Shown in pieces: positions 6,095-11,473 of a stretch of DNA of 15,314 nucleotides. The notes under the pieces were generated by a model. The model was not told the DNA's origin, did not search any database, and was given only the letters and a program-made list of their open reading frames with translations. Location: positions 1 to 15,314 of the forward strand of contig DAOVLS010000020.1 in the NCBI GenBank assembly GCA_030631125.1, read 5' to 3'. Position 1 is the first letter of the stretch; every line of letters begins with the position of its first letter. The DNA is from Planctomycetales bacterium (lineage in GTDB: Bacteria; Planctomycetota; Phycisphaerae; SM23-33). The position numbers were made by a program, and so were the translations under genes.

Positions 6095-7178
6095 ACCGTT
6101 AGGAACGCGGGCAAGGAGTTTCGCAGTGAACGAAGGACATTTGACCGACGCAGAACGTAAGCGGATTTTGCGGGGCGTGGCCGAGGCACAGGCCGCATTC
6201 GACCTGTCCGATACGAAACTCGCCGCCATCGTCGGCGTATCACGCGGTCTTTACAGCCGACTGAAAAAAGGACTGTACAGCGGCAACGCCGACAAGTACC
6301 TGCGGATCATCCGCATGTGGCTGGACGGGCGGGCCGAGAAGGTCGATACGCCCGAAGCCGAGTACGTCGCCACGTCGATCGGCGAAGAAATCCTGATGGT
6401 CTGCGACATCGCAGTCGAGCAGCCATGTATCGGCATTGTCAAAACCCCGTCGGGCGTCGGCAAAACATCGGCCCTGCGGGAGATGGCGCGGCGACTCGGA
6501 CCGGCCCGATGCGCCTACCTCGCCGCCGGTGAAGCCCTGGCGTTCCGACGCGAACTCCTGTTCGAGGTCGCAGGGGCCATAGGCGTTACCACCAGCGGCA
6601 CGGTCAGCAAACTCTACAGTAAAATCCGCTCCCGCATGGCCGGATACTACTCCGGCGGCAAAGGCGAATCGTACCTGCTGATCATCGACGAAGCGACCAC
6701 GTTGAGGCCGTCGGCGATTAACATGCTGCGTAACCTCCACGACGAGCCGGCGTGCAGGACGGCGATTGTCCTGGCCGACACGATCAACAGGATGGATTCG
6801 TTCCTCTACGCTTCCAGGCGCGAGGGAATCGCGGGCGGAAACGAGCAACTCCGCAGCCGATCCAAGGCGCAGTTCGTTTTCCCGGTCGAACGCGAGATTC
6901 TGCCCGCAGACGTGAAACTTATCGCCGACGTTACGCTGCGGAGCCTCGGATTCAAGGGTCGTCTGCCGGTGCGGTCGTATCAATACCTCGCGCAGATCGC
7001 AGCCGGTCCGGGCACGTTTCGGAACGTAACGGCACGGCTGGCCAACGTCCATTACATAGCGACAAAGCAAAACGTCGTCGCCGATTACAGCGTGGCGCAA
7101 CTGGACTTCGCAGGGCAACTCTCCGGCGAACAGTGCCGGATGGAACACGCGGAGATACCGTTCAGGAAAACGGCGTAA
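6039..7178 (+). CDS. MuB-like AAA ATPase (transposition target activator)
   Basis: The product is 379 aa; AAGGAG precedes the ATG at suitable spacing. In Mu, MuB is an ATP-dependent DNA-binding protein that picks target DNA and stimulates the transposase. Here residues about 50-80 form a helix-turn-helix (LSDTKLAAIVGVSRGLYSRL) as in MuB. A Walker A motif is at 136-144 (TPSGVGKTS, Lys142) and a Walker B at 212-218 (YLLIIDE), with a probable sensor-1 region (TAIVLADTINR) after about 240. The C-terminal part is helical. It overlaps the transposase by 56 nt in another frame, which implies coupled expression. MuB is about 312 aa, so this homologue is somewhat longer. The family call is firm. Confidence 0.92.
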   Translation: MNDQTQAAARRPQGGMSLKPLGTRARSFAVNEGHLTDAERKRILRGVAEAQAAFDLSDTKLAAIVGVSRGLYSRLKKGLYSGNADKYLRIIRMWLDGRAEKVDTPEAEYVATSIGEEILMVCDIAVEQPCIGIVKTPSGVGKTSALREMARRLGPARCAYLAAGEALAFRRELLFEVAGAIGVTTSGTVSKLYSKIRSRMAGYYSGGKGESYLLIIDEATTLRPSAINMLRNLHDEPACRTAIVLADTINRMDSFLYASRREGIAGGNEQLRSRSKAQFVFPVEREILPADVKLIADVTLRSLGFKGRLPVRSYQYLAQIAAGPGTFRNVTARLANVHYIATKQNVVADYSVAQLDFAGQLSGEQCRMEHAEIPFRKTA

Positions 7179-7190
7179 TCGGTGATTCGT

Positions 7191-7216
7191 AATCACGTAG
7201 TGATGCCTACGGCATT
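7191..7216 (+). repeat. Double-hairpin element, copy 1
   Basis: Two back-to-back perfect hairpins, ATCAC-GTA-GTGAT then ATGCC-TAC-GGCAT sharing the AT at the junction, bordered by A and T. Flanks are GATTCGT on the left and a GTAATTC heptamer run on the right. The element ends about 38 nt before the start of the 7255 gene. Identical 26-bp copies occur at 7717, 10674 and 11435. Confidence 0.9.
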
Positions 7217-7254
7217 AGTAATTCGTAATTCGTGGCACAGAAAGGAAAGCGGGC

Positions 7255-7449
7255 ATGGAACCAATCAAATTAGGCGACAAAGTCAACATCAAACAGGCCG
7301 TGAAGTCGGGATTTGTCCAGTCGATTTTGCATACGCTCAACGGAAAGACGCTGTATTCGGTCCGTTACGCGATCACGACCGGACGGCTGGTCGAGGACTG
7401 GTTCGACGAGTCAGAACTCGCCACCACCGTAAGCCCGCCGAAGGCTTAA
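7255..7449 (+). CDS. Small hypothetical protein, possible SH3-like beta-barrel
   Basis: The product is 64 aa; AGAAAGGAAAG lies about 6 nt before the ATG. The pattern GDKVNIKQAVKSGFVQSIL...LYSVRYAITTGRLVEDWFDESEL looks like a run of short beta-strands, as in small SH3-like or KOW-like adaptor folds. The specific family is not recognised. It follows the ATPase gene after a double-hairpin element, so it may be expressed separately from the transposition genes. Confidence 0.6.
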   Translation: MEPIKLGDKVNIKQAVKSGFVQSILHTLNGKTLYSVRYAITTGRLVEDWFDESELATTVSPPKA

Positions 7450-7452
7450 CCG

Positions 7453-7491
7453 ATTGGCAATTGGCAATTGGCAATTGGCAATTGGCAATTG
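7453..7491 (+). repeat. Heptamer array ATTGGCA
   Basis: Five exact 7-bp units (7453-7487) and a partial unit lie between two small genes, ending 22 nt before the start codon of the 7514 gene. The same word in inverted orientation forms the array at 8175-8208. Confidence 0.9.
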
Positions 7492-7513
7492 AGAAACAAA
7501 AGGGCTGAAAAAC

Positions 7514-7708
7514 ATGAACGATGGATTTAAATGGAATGTCGTTTCGAGCATGAAGACCTGTAAGTTTCGGGCCGAACTGACGGAGATCGAGTGCGACCTG
7601 ATCGTATTCAAAGGGCCGTGGCGAAAGCGTAGGGCCGAAGCGATGTACGACGCCGGTAAAGGGTTCGAGAAGATGCTCAGGAGAATGGGCTACGCCTACG
7701 TGGATTGA
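7514..7708 (+). CDS. Small hypothetical protein
   Basis: The product is 64 aa; AAAAGGG lies upstream of the ATG. It is basic, with a KGPWRKRRAEAMYDAGKGF stretch and an aromatic C-terminus (MGYAYVD). No recognised motif. It is bracketed by the heptamer array on the left and a double-hairpin element on the right. Confidence 0.55.
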   Translation: MNDGFKWNVVSSMKTCKFRAELTEIECDLIVFKGPWRKRRAEAMYDAGKGFEKMLRRMGYAYVD

Positions 7709-7716
7709 GGAGTCGT

Positions 7717-7742
7717 AATCACGTAGTGATGCCTACGGCATT
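7717..7742 (+). repeat. Double-hairpin element, copy 2
   Basis: Identical to the copy at 7191. It is followed by heptamers (ATTCGTA, ACTGGTA, ACTGGTA) that run to about 7769, almost into the start codon at 7776. No purine-rich Shine-Dalgarno is visible between the array and that start. Confidence 0.9.
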
Positions 7743-7775
7743 GGTAATTCGTAACTGGTAACTGGTAACAAAAAG

Positions 7776-8555
7776 ATGCGACACACGAACAGAACATCAT
7801 GGTGGGACTTACCGGCGGCTGAAAAGTTTGCGGCTGCCTTCGCGTGGTTCGCGTTCGGCCTGATAGCCGGCGTATTGCCTGTGTCAATCATCGCGTCGGT
7901 AAAAATCCATGCTTTGGAAACCGCAATTGAAACATCGCGGGGTGGTGCAGTTATGGAAGCACGCCGGGTTCATACCCCGGAAGTCGCGGGTTCGACTCCC
8001 GCCCCCGCTATCGAGCACCGCCGGGTACTCCTCTCCCCGGCGAAAACCCGCCAGGTCTCCCTCCGCCTGGTGGAAAACCGCCGGGACTTCCTACGCCTGG
8101 CGGGAAAAGCCCGGTCTGAGCAGCCGGCAAAAGGTCGGGGCGGGATTCTTACTCCTTGCCCGCCCCGACCTGTTCAATTGCCAATTTCCAATTTCCAATT
8201 TCCAATTGAACAGACCGACGCCGTTACCGGCGAGGATATGGATTACTTCTGGTTCCGAGAGAGCCGATGCGGCAAAGACCTCCGATGGAAGATTCGAGGT
8301 GCCGCCGGAGAAGAGGGCGAATACAGGATCACGCCGCCCTTCGTCGCCGAGGTCGAACGCATCAGCGGCTACAAAATTGACGTGTTTGACAACGCTTCCT
8401 GCCGGGCGGGGATAGTTATCTGGATGAACTACTGGGCGCCGCGAGTCAGGGCAAAGACCCGCGACGAACTTTACAACCTCTACCGACGCGGAGCCGCCGG
8501 ATACCGGCAATGGAAAACCACAGAGAGCACAGAGATCGCAGAGGTGAAAAGATGA
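7776..8555 (+). CDS. Composite reading frame: small membrane protein, tRNA and repeats, then a second protein
   Basis: The frame stays open for 259 codons but is probably not one natural protein. Residues 1-53 look real: a polar start (MRHTNRTSWWDL) and a membrane segment at about 15-44. Residues 54-79 are translated from the tRNA at 7936-8010 and give the tell-tale EVAGSTPAPA peptide. Residues about 82-110 come from the tandem hairpins, and about 133-144 from inverted heptamers. From Met155 (8238) a plausible separate protein of 105 aa begins (MDYFWFRESRCGKDLRW...), with GCGAGG close upstream; its last residues (WKTTESTEIAEVKR) derive from a CACAGAG-type word repeat. Most likely two small genes joined by chance through stop-free RNA and repeat DNA. 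It ends in an ATGA overlap with the next gene. Confidence 0.45.
   Translation: MRHTNRTSWWDLPAAEKFAAAFAWFAFGLIAGVLPVSIIASVKIHALETAIETSRGGAVMEARRVHTPEVAGSTPAPAIEHRRVLLSPAKTRQVSLRLVENRRDFLRLAGKARSEQPAKGRGGILTPCPPRPVQLPISNFQFPIEQTDAVTGEDMDYFWFRESRCGKDLRWKIRGAAGEEGEYRITPPFVAEVERISGYKIDVFDNASCRAGIVIWMNYWAPRVRAKTRDELYNLYRRGAAGYRQWKTTESTEIAEVKR
7936..8010 (+). tRNA. Initiator-type tRNA-Met (CAT anticodon)
   Basis: All four arms fold. Acceptor arm 7936-7942 with 8003-8009 (six pairs plus a C1-U72 mismatch); D arm GTGC/GCAC (7945-7948, 7959-7962); anticodon arm CCGGG/CCCGG with loop TTCATAC (7969-7975); T arm GCGGG/CCCGC with loop TTCGACT (7991-7997); A73 at 8010. No CCA is encoded. The unpaired 1-72 position and three consecutive G-C pairs at the base of the anticodon stem are hallmarks of bacterial initiator tRNA. 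The 11-24 pair is U-A, which is the elongator pattern, whereas most bacterial initiators have a purine at 11. It lies inside an open reading frame on the same strand. Confidence 0.85.
8019..8103 (+). repeat. Three tandem hairpins, ~30-nt period, 10-nt loops
   Basis: Stems 8019-8025/8036-8042 (7 bp), 8048-8055/8066-8073 (8 bp, one G-U) and 8078-8085/8096-8103 (8 bp, one G-U), each with a 10-nt pyrimidine-rich loop (TACTCCTCTC, TCTCCCTCCG, ACTTCCTACG). The hairpins are separated by AAAA spacers. A weaker fourth copy follows (8109-8128). On the plus strand the loops carry CTCC/TCCT, resembling anti-Shine-Dalgarno; on the minus strand each loop shows GGA. They begin 8 nt after the tRNA. Confidence 0.75.
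8133..8170. other. Strong 12-bp hairpin
   Basis: GGTCGGGGCGGG (8133-8144) pairs perfectly with CCCGCCCCGACC (8159-8170) around a 14-nt loop that again contains CTCC. Its left arm with the preceding AAAA (8129-8143) recurs before another long hairpin at 12239. There is no U-run on the plus strand; only TTTT follows on the minus strand. It could block or process the tRNA transcript. Confidence 0.6.
8171..8212 (-). repeat. Inverted heptamer array inside a 10-bp inverted repeat
   Basis: Heptamers CAATTGC, CAATTTC (three times) and CAATTG fill 8175-8208; these are the reverse complement of the ATTGG words seen elsewhere. The ends TGTTCAATTG (8171-8180) and CAATTGAACA (8203-8212) form a perfect 10-bp inverted repeat. 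Confidence 0.75.
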
Positions 8556-8824
8556 AATGCCCTTGTTGTAAAGGCTTTGGAAAACTCGACGTGCCGCATC
8601 CACCGGAAAAAGTGTACACGACAGTCCCTCCAACTATCTGCAATCCCCTTAAATTGGGCGACAGCATCCCGGTCGATTGGAAGGTTTACGCCCTGGAAGA
8701 CCACGTCCGTTTTCTTATGGGATCCGTGAGGCACCTGACGGCCATGATTGAAAACCCCGTCTGCCCCCACTGTAGCGGCACTGGCGAGGTGGAAAAGCCG
8801 GAAGGCGAGAAGGTGCAGCGATGA
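8552..8824 (+). CDS. Small protein with two DnaJ-like zinc motifs
   Basis: The product is 90 aa, starting at an ATGA overlap with the preceding frame and preceded by GAGGTGAAAAG. It carries CPCCKGFGK near the N-terminus and CPHCSGTGE near the C-terminus, two CxxCxGxG-type half-sites that together could bind one zinc ion, as in the DnaJ zinc finger. The region between is a helical linker. Proteins of this kind in phages are mostly uncharacterised; a chaperone adaptor or nucleic-acid-binding role is possible. It is coupled by ATGA to the next gene. Confidence 0.7.
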   Translation: MKCPCCKGFGKLDVPHPPEKVYTTVPPTICNPLKLGDSIPVDWKVYALEDHVRFLMGSVRHLTAMIENPVCPHCSGTGEVEKPEGEKVQR

Positions 8825-8985
8825 AGAGCAGACGAATAGGCTGGTGGGTCATGTTTCCGTTTCGGCTTGTTGCTGCGATACCGATGGGCGTCGTGTTTGC
8901 AATCTACGTAGCCTGCGACCGCGAGGGATGGAGCATACTCAAAGACGGAATCAAGGAACTCAGGAAATTCATAATTGGAAAATAG
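8821..8985 (+). CDS. Short single-pass membrane protein
   Basis: The product is 54 aa (MKSRRIGWWVMFPFRLVAAI...), starting at an ATGA overlap with the zinc-motif gene and ending in TAG at 8983-8985. Residues about 8-32 are hydrophobic and preceded by positive charges, so the N-terminus is probably cytoplasmic. The C-terminus is charged (DGIKELRKFIIGK). No family is recognised. Confidence comes from tight packing between two genes. Confidence 0.55.
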   Translation: MKSRRIGWWVMFPFRLVAAIPMGVVFAIYVACDREGWSILKDGIKELRKFIIGK

Positions 8986-8988
8986 TAG

Positions 8989-9327
8989 ATGAAAGCGATC
9001 TCGATAAAACAGCCGTGGGCGAACATGATTGCCCACGGCGAAAAGACGATCGAAACCCGGACCTGGGCAACCAATTATCGCGGACCGCTGCTGATCGTCT
9101 CTTCAAAAGTGCCTGACATTCCGCTCGCCGGATACGCCGTCGCGGTAGCAGAACTTGTCGATTGCCGCCCCATGAGGCCCGAAGATGAAGGCGCCGCTTG
9201 TTGCCGGTGGTATCCGGGTGCCGTTGCGTGGGTACTGGCCAAAGTCAGGCAGATCAAACCTGTCCCCGTAAGGGGGCAACTGCGCCTCTATGATGTTGAT
9301 ATAGAGACATTGGAGGCGACGGAATGA
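8989..9327 (+). CDS. ASCH-domain protein
   Basis: The product is 112 aa, nearly all ASCH domain (PUA-like beta-barrel). Visible signatures are the opening MKAISIKQPWANMIAHGEKTIE, a basic TW.TNYRGPLLI strand, GYAVAVAELVDC, and a closing AWVLAKVRQIKPVPVRGQ. ASCH proteins are thought to bind RNA or modified nucleotides, and some are nucleoside amidohydrolases; the exact activity cannot be read here. In phages they are frequent accessory proteins. The start lies 3 nt after the upstream stop with only a weak GGA upstream, so translation is probably coupled. The gene includes a CCCC-GTAA-GGGG mini-palindrome near its end. Confidence 0.85.
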   Translation: MKAISIKQPWANMIAHGEKTIETRTWATNYRGPLLIVSSKVPDIPLAGYAVAVAELVDCRPMRPEDEGAACCRWYPGAVAWVLAKVRQIKPVPVRGQLRLYDVDIETLEATE

Positions 9328-9944
9328 CTCAATCCGCAATCCGCAATCCGCAATCCACAATCCCCGACGAGCCTTCCGCCTGGCACGTCGGCTTCGACAA
9401 GCGAGAACTGGCCAAAGCGCTGACTGATCGGATGGGCTGGAAACACAGCAGTTACGGGGTTGAGGCCATTTACAACAACCCGATGAACACCGACCAGATC
9501 GCGGACGTCCTGGGCGCGTTGGATCAGCGGGATAAAGAGATCGAGAGAGTAGTTAAGGTAGCGGGGGAAATGTTCAGGCTTTTGCGACACATCAGCAGGG
9601 GACACACAGAACCATCAGGCGTAAAACTGGCGGAGTGGCGAAAGATAATCTGCGAAGCCGAAAGGAATATCTACAAGGCAGAACAGGTGGACGGGAACGC
9701 ACTACCATACAGTTCCCGCGTGCCTGCCCCGACGGATGAAGAATGTCTCGCGGAGGCAAAAAGGAATCATCCTGAATTCGCCAACTGCGAAGACCTCGCT
9801 ACTCCGCGAAATCTCGAAGACGAGGTTTTCTTCAACGCACCAGGCTCATGCTTTCACTGCGGATTCAATCCGTGCAGATGCGCCGAAGTGGACGCCGTCG
9901 CCGACGGGCTGCGGCGACAGGAAGGCGTGAAAATAACAGGCTGA
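9324..9944 (+). CDS. Hypothetical protein with C-terminal CxxC cluster
   Basis: The product is 206 aa, starting at an ATGA overlap with the ASCH gene. Residues 3-14 are written by a CAATCCG heptamer array. The middle contains helices (QIADVLGALDQRDKEIERVV, AEWRKIICEAERNIYKAE). The C-terminal part has CFHCGFNPCRC, a probable zinc knuckle. No family is recognised. The repeat-derived N-terminus suggests that the original start may have been displaced or that the array is tolerated as a disordered tail. Confidence 0.65.
   Translation: MTQSAIRNPQSTIPDEPSAWHVGFDKRELAKALTDRMGWKHSSYGVEAIYNNPMNTDQIADVLGALDQRDKEIERVVKVAGEMFRLLRHISRGHTEPSGVKLAEWRKIICEAERNIYKAEQVDGNALPYSSRVPAPTDEECLAEAKRNHPEFANCEDLATPRNLEDEVFFNAPGSCFHCGFNPCRCAEVDAVADGLRRQEGVKITG
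9330..9364 (+). repeat. Heptamer array CAATCCG in the 5' end of a gene
   Basis: Five 7-bp units (CAATCCG three times, CAATCCA, CAATCCC) start 4 nt after the ATG of the 9324 gene and are translated as the N-terminal tail. Confidence 0.85.
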
Positions 9945-9970
9945 AGGCTAAAAAAGAAAGGACTCTTGGG

Positions 9971-10402
9971 ATGGGCGAAAAAACATGCAACGTGCCGGAA
10001 TGCGAAAAGCCGGTATCCGCCAGAGGACTTTGCGGGCAGCACTGGCACCGGGCGTTCAGGGGCAAGGATGGCCCGGCCAAGGACGAAGCGGTGAAATACA
10101 TGAACCCACTCATACGCAAGGCCCCCGCCAAGGCCGCCCCGCCGCCAGTGGTATCTGACGCCGCCGACCTGAAACGCGAGCGAGGCCAGGCGGGCCGGAT
10201 CGACCAGGCACAGGCCAGAAAGTCTAAAGAGGCCGACGAGCGGGTCGCCGCGATAACGGAGTTCGCCACGGCAATCGGGGTTGAGCATATCGATTACAAC
10301 GGCGGACGACTGTACCCGTGCCCGAAGACCGGCGGTTTCGTCTTCCTGACCGAAGGCGGAAATCTCCAGAACGCGATACTCAGCCTCGGAACGGCACAAT
10401 AA
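9971..10402 (+). CDS. Small zinc-finger-like hypothetical protein
   Basis: The product is 143 aa; AAAGGA lies about 9 nt upstream. The N-terminus CNVPECEKPVSARGLCGQHW is a C-x4-C...C-x2-H arrangement (Cys6, Cys11 then Cys22, His25) like the zinc knuckles beside phage HNH/endonuclease-VII domains, but no HNH catalytic part follows. The middle is basic and alanine/proline-rich, probably a linker. The C-terminal 45 residues form a compact strand-rich unit. A nucleic-acid-binding role is plausible; the family is unknown. It is the last gene before a 327-nt region without genes. Confidence 0.65.
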   Translation: MGEKTCNVPECEKPVSARGLCGQHWHRAFRGKDGPAKDEAVKYMNPLIRKAPAKAAPPPVVSDAADLKRERGQAGRIDQAQARKSKEADERVAAITEFATAIGVEHIDYNGGRLYPCPKTGGFVFLTEGGNLQNAILSLGTAQ

Positions 10403-10410
10403 AAAAACCA

Positions 10411-10627
10411 GTGGCGTGCGGATGCGAAAGCGCCGGGATGCTATCCCGTAAGGGACAAGGAGCCGGGTGGGGTTAACCGGCCAGGCCACGATAAAAAATT
10501 TGCTCCCCGTCGGACACGGGCGCCACGGCGTTCCTCGGACGGGGTAGAGATCGGCGGGGCCGTGCGATCAGTCGCGCCGGGTACGAGTCTGCGAAAGACC
10601 GTCACAATCCCGGCCAATGCCGATCTT
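10411..10627 (+). ncRNA. Candidate structured RNA in a gene-free region
   Basis: No credible reading frame covers 10403-10729. Three modules are visible. First, GTGGC (10411) and GCCAC (10485) close a domain holding CGGGAT-GCT-ATCCCG (10434-10448) and GCCGG/CCGGC (10462/10477). Second, CCCCGTC (10505) pairs with GACGGGG (10538). Third, AGATCGGC (10548-10555) pairs with GCCGATCT (10619-10626) around GCGA/TCGC (10564), GCCGGG/CCCGGC (10576/10609) and an inner GTCT/AGAC (10587/10596). The third module is nested like a small RNA but does not fit tRNA. No known RNA class was recognised. Strand is assumed from gene direction. Confidence 0.4.
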
Positions 10628-10673
10628 CAATTGCCAATTTCCAACCCGTCAGGGCTGGCCGTGGCGAGTTGGC

Positions 10674-10699
10674 AATCACGTAGTGATGCCTACGGCATT
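10674..10699 (+). repeat. Double-hairpin element, copy 3
   Basis: Identical 26 bp. Here the flanks are TTGGC on the left and GGCAATTG on the right, so the element sits inside a TTGGCAA-type heptamer run. It ends about 30 nt before the start of the 10730 gene; a good AAAGGA-type RBS follows. Confidence 0.9.
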
Positions 10700-10729
10700 G
10701 GCAATTGAAAAAAGGAACGAAGGAAAAAG

Positions 10730-11308
10730 ATGAAAAATATGTCAACAGTGGAAGTGATTGTGGGCTGTATTTTCTGCGCGGCGATTGCGGCGTGCTGGCT
10801 GATAGCGTTGGTCGCGTGGCTGAAATCAAGGGAAAAACGCCCGGTCGTCGGGCCTTTTAGATTCGTGGAAGCAGTATCAGAACGAAAGGATGCAAGTATG
10901 AAATACGACATTATGAACCTCGAAGTGGGCCTGCCCGAAAGCGAGTCGCAGGATGTGGTGGGCTACGAATTGACCATCACGCGGGCCGAAACCGCCGGTG
11001 GCGAATTACAGACCGTCGAGACCGTCGCAGGCGCCGCCGGAGTGGCAACTTTCGAGGGCGTCCAGGACACCGAAGTAACACTGTCCTATGTGGCTATCGA
11101 CAACGCAACGCCCCCGAACAGGTCGGAACCGGCGACGATTACATTCAGCGTGCCCGACACGATCGCACCGGCCCAGCCGTCCGGCGAATTCACGATCGAA
11201 GCGGTCGGCGAGCGGACCGTCGGTGAAGACGATCCGACGGAGACGGAGACGGAAACTCCGGCGGAAACGGAGACTGAAGCCCCGGCGGAAGAAACGCCTG
11301 GCGATTAA
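10730..11308 (+). CDS. Membrane-anchored or free beta-sandwich (FN3-like) protein
   Basis: The full frame is 192 aa. Residues about 5-32 form a membrane segment. From Met57 (10898) a beta-rich domain starts (LEVGLPESESQDVVGYELTITRA..., VTLSYVAIDNATPPNRSEPATITFSVPD) with the strand pattern of fibronectin-III/Ig-like domains found on phage surface proteins, and the C-terminus is a Thr/Glu/Pro-rich tail. Met57 has its own AAAGGA 7 nt upstream, so the locus may encode a small membrane protein that has lost its stop and a separate 136-aa soluble protein, or use both starts. The first start has strong purine-rich leaders (AAAAAAGGAACGAAGG). No specific family is assigned. Confidence 0.6.
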   Translation: MKNMSTVEVIVGCIFCAAIAACWLIALVAWLKSREKRPVVGPFRFVEAVSERKDASMKYDIMNLEVGLPESESQDVVGYELTITRAETAGGELQTVETVAGAAGVATFEGVQDTEVTLSYVAIDNATPPNRSEPATITFSVPDTIAPAQPSGEFTIEAVGERTVGEDDPTETETETPAETETEAPAEETPGD

Positions 11309-11330
11309 AAAAAACTCTCGGCAGCGGCGA

Positions 11331-11405
11331 GCGGCGGGGCACATGCGTGGGCGGAAACTCGTAGTTTCACGACACGCGACGCCGCCAAGCGTCACGCCCC
11401 GCCGC
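11331..11405. other. Long intergenic hairpin with nested palindrome
   Basis: GCGGCGGGGC (11331-11340) pairs with GCCCCGCCGC (11396-11405), 10 bp. Inside it lies GAAACT-CGT-AGTTTC (11354-11368), a perfect 6-bp stem with a 3-nt loop. No T-run follows. It is located between the FN3-like gene and the GemA-like gene, just before the fourth double-hairpin element. Confidence 0.6.
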
Positions 11406-11434
11406 CTTCCAATTAGGTAAGGATAGTAATTCGT

Positions 11435-11460
11435 AATCACGTAGTGATGCCTACGGCATT
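11435..11460 (+). repeat. Double-hairpin element, copy 4
   Basis: Identical 26 bp, flanked by GTAATTCGT on the left and GGTAATTG on the right. It ends 13 nt before the proposed start codon of the GemA-like gene and occupies the position where an RBS would lie. Confidence 0.9.
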
Positions 11461-11473
11461 GGTAATTGAAAAA

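Noticed and set aside
6240..7196. 318-aa minus-strand frame opposite the ATPase gene
   Set aside because: Shadow of the ATPase; histidine/arginine-rich composition and no domain.
8019..8103. CRISPR-like array
   Set aside because: Period of about 30 nt but the units are diverged hairpins separated by AAAA only, with no unique spacers and no cas genes nearby.
10548..10626. tRNA gene suggested by an 8-bp closing stem and ~79-nt length
   Set aside because: No T-loop, no anticodon arm in the right place; the inner stems do not make a cloverleaf.
11444..11473. Upstream start for the GemA-like protein (MMPTALVIEK)
   Set aside because: These codons come from the double-hairpin element, and the family-like sequence begins at 11474.
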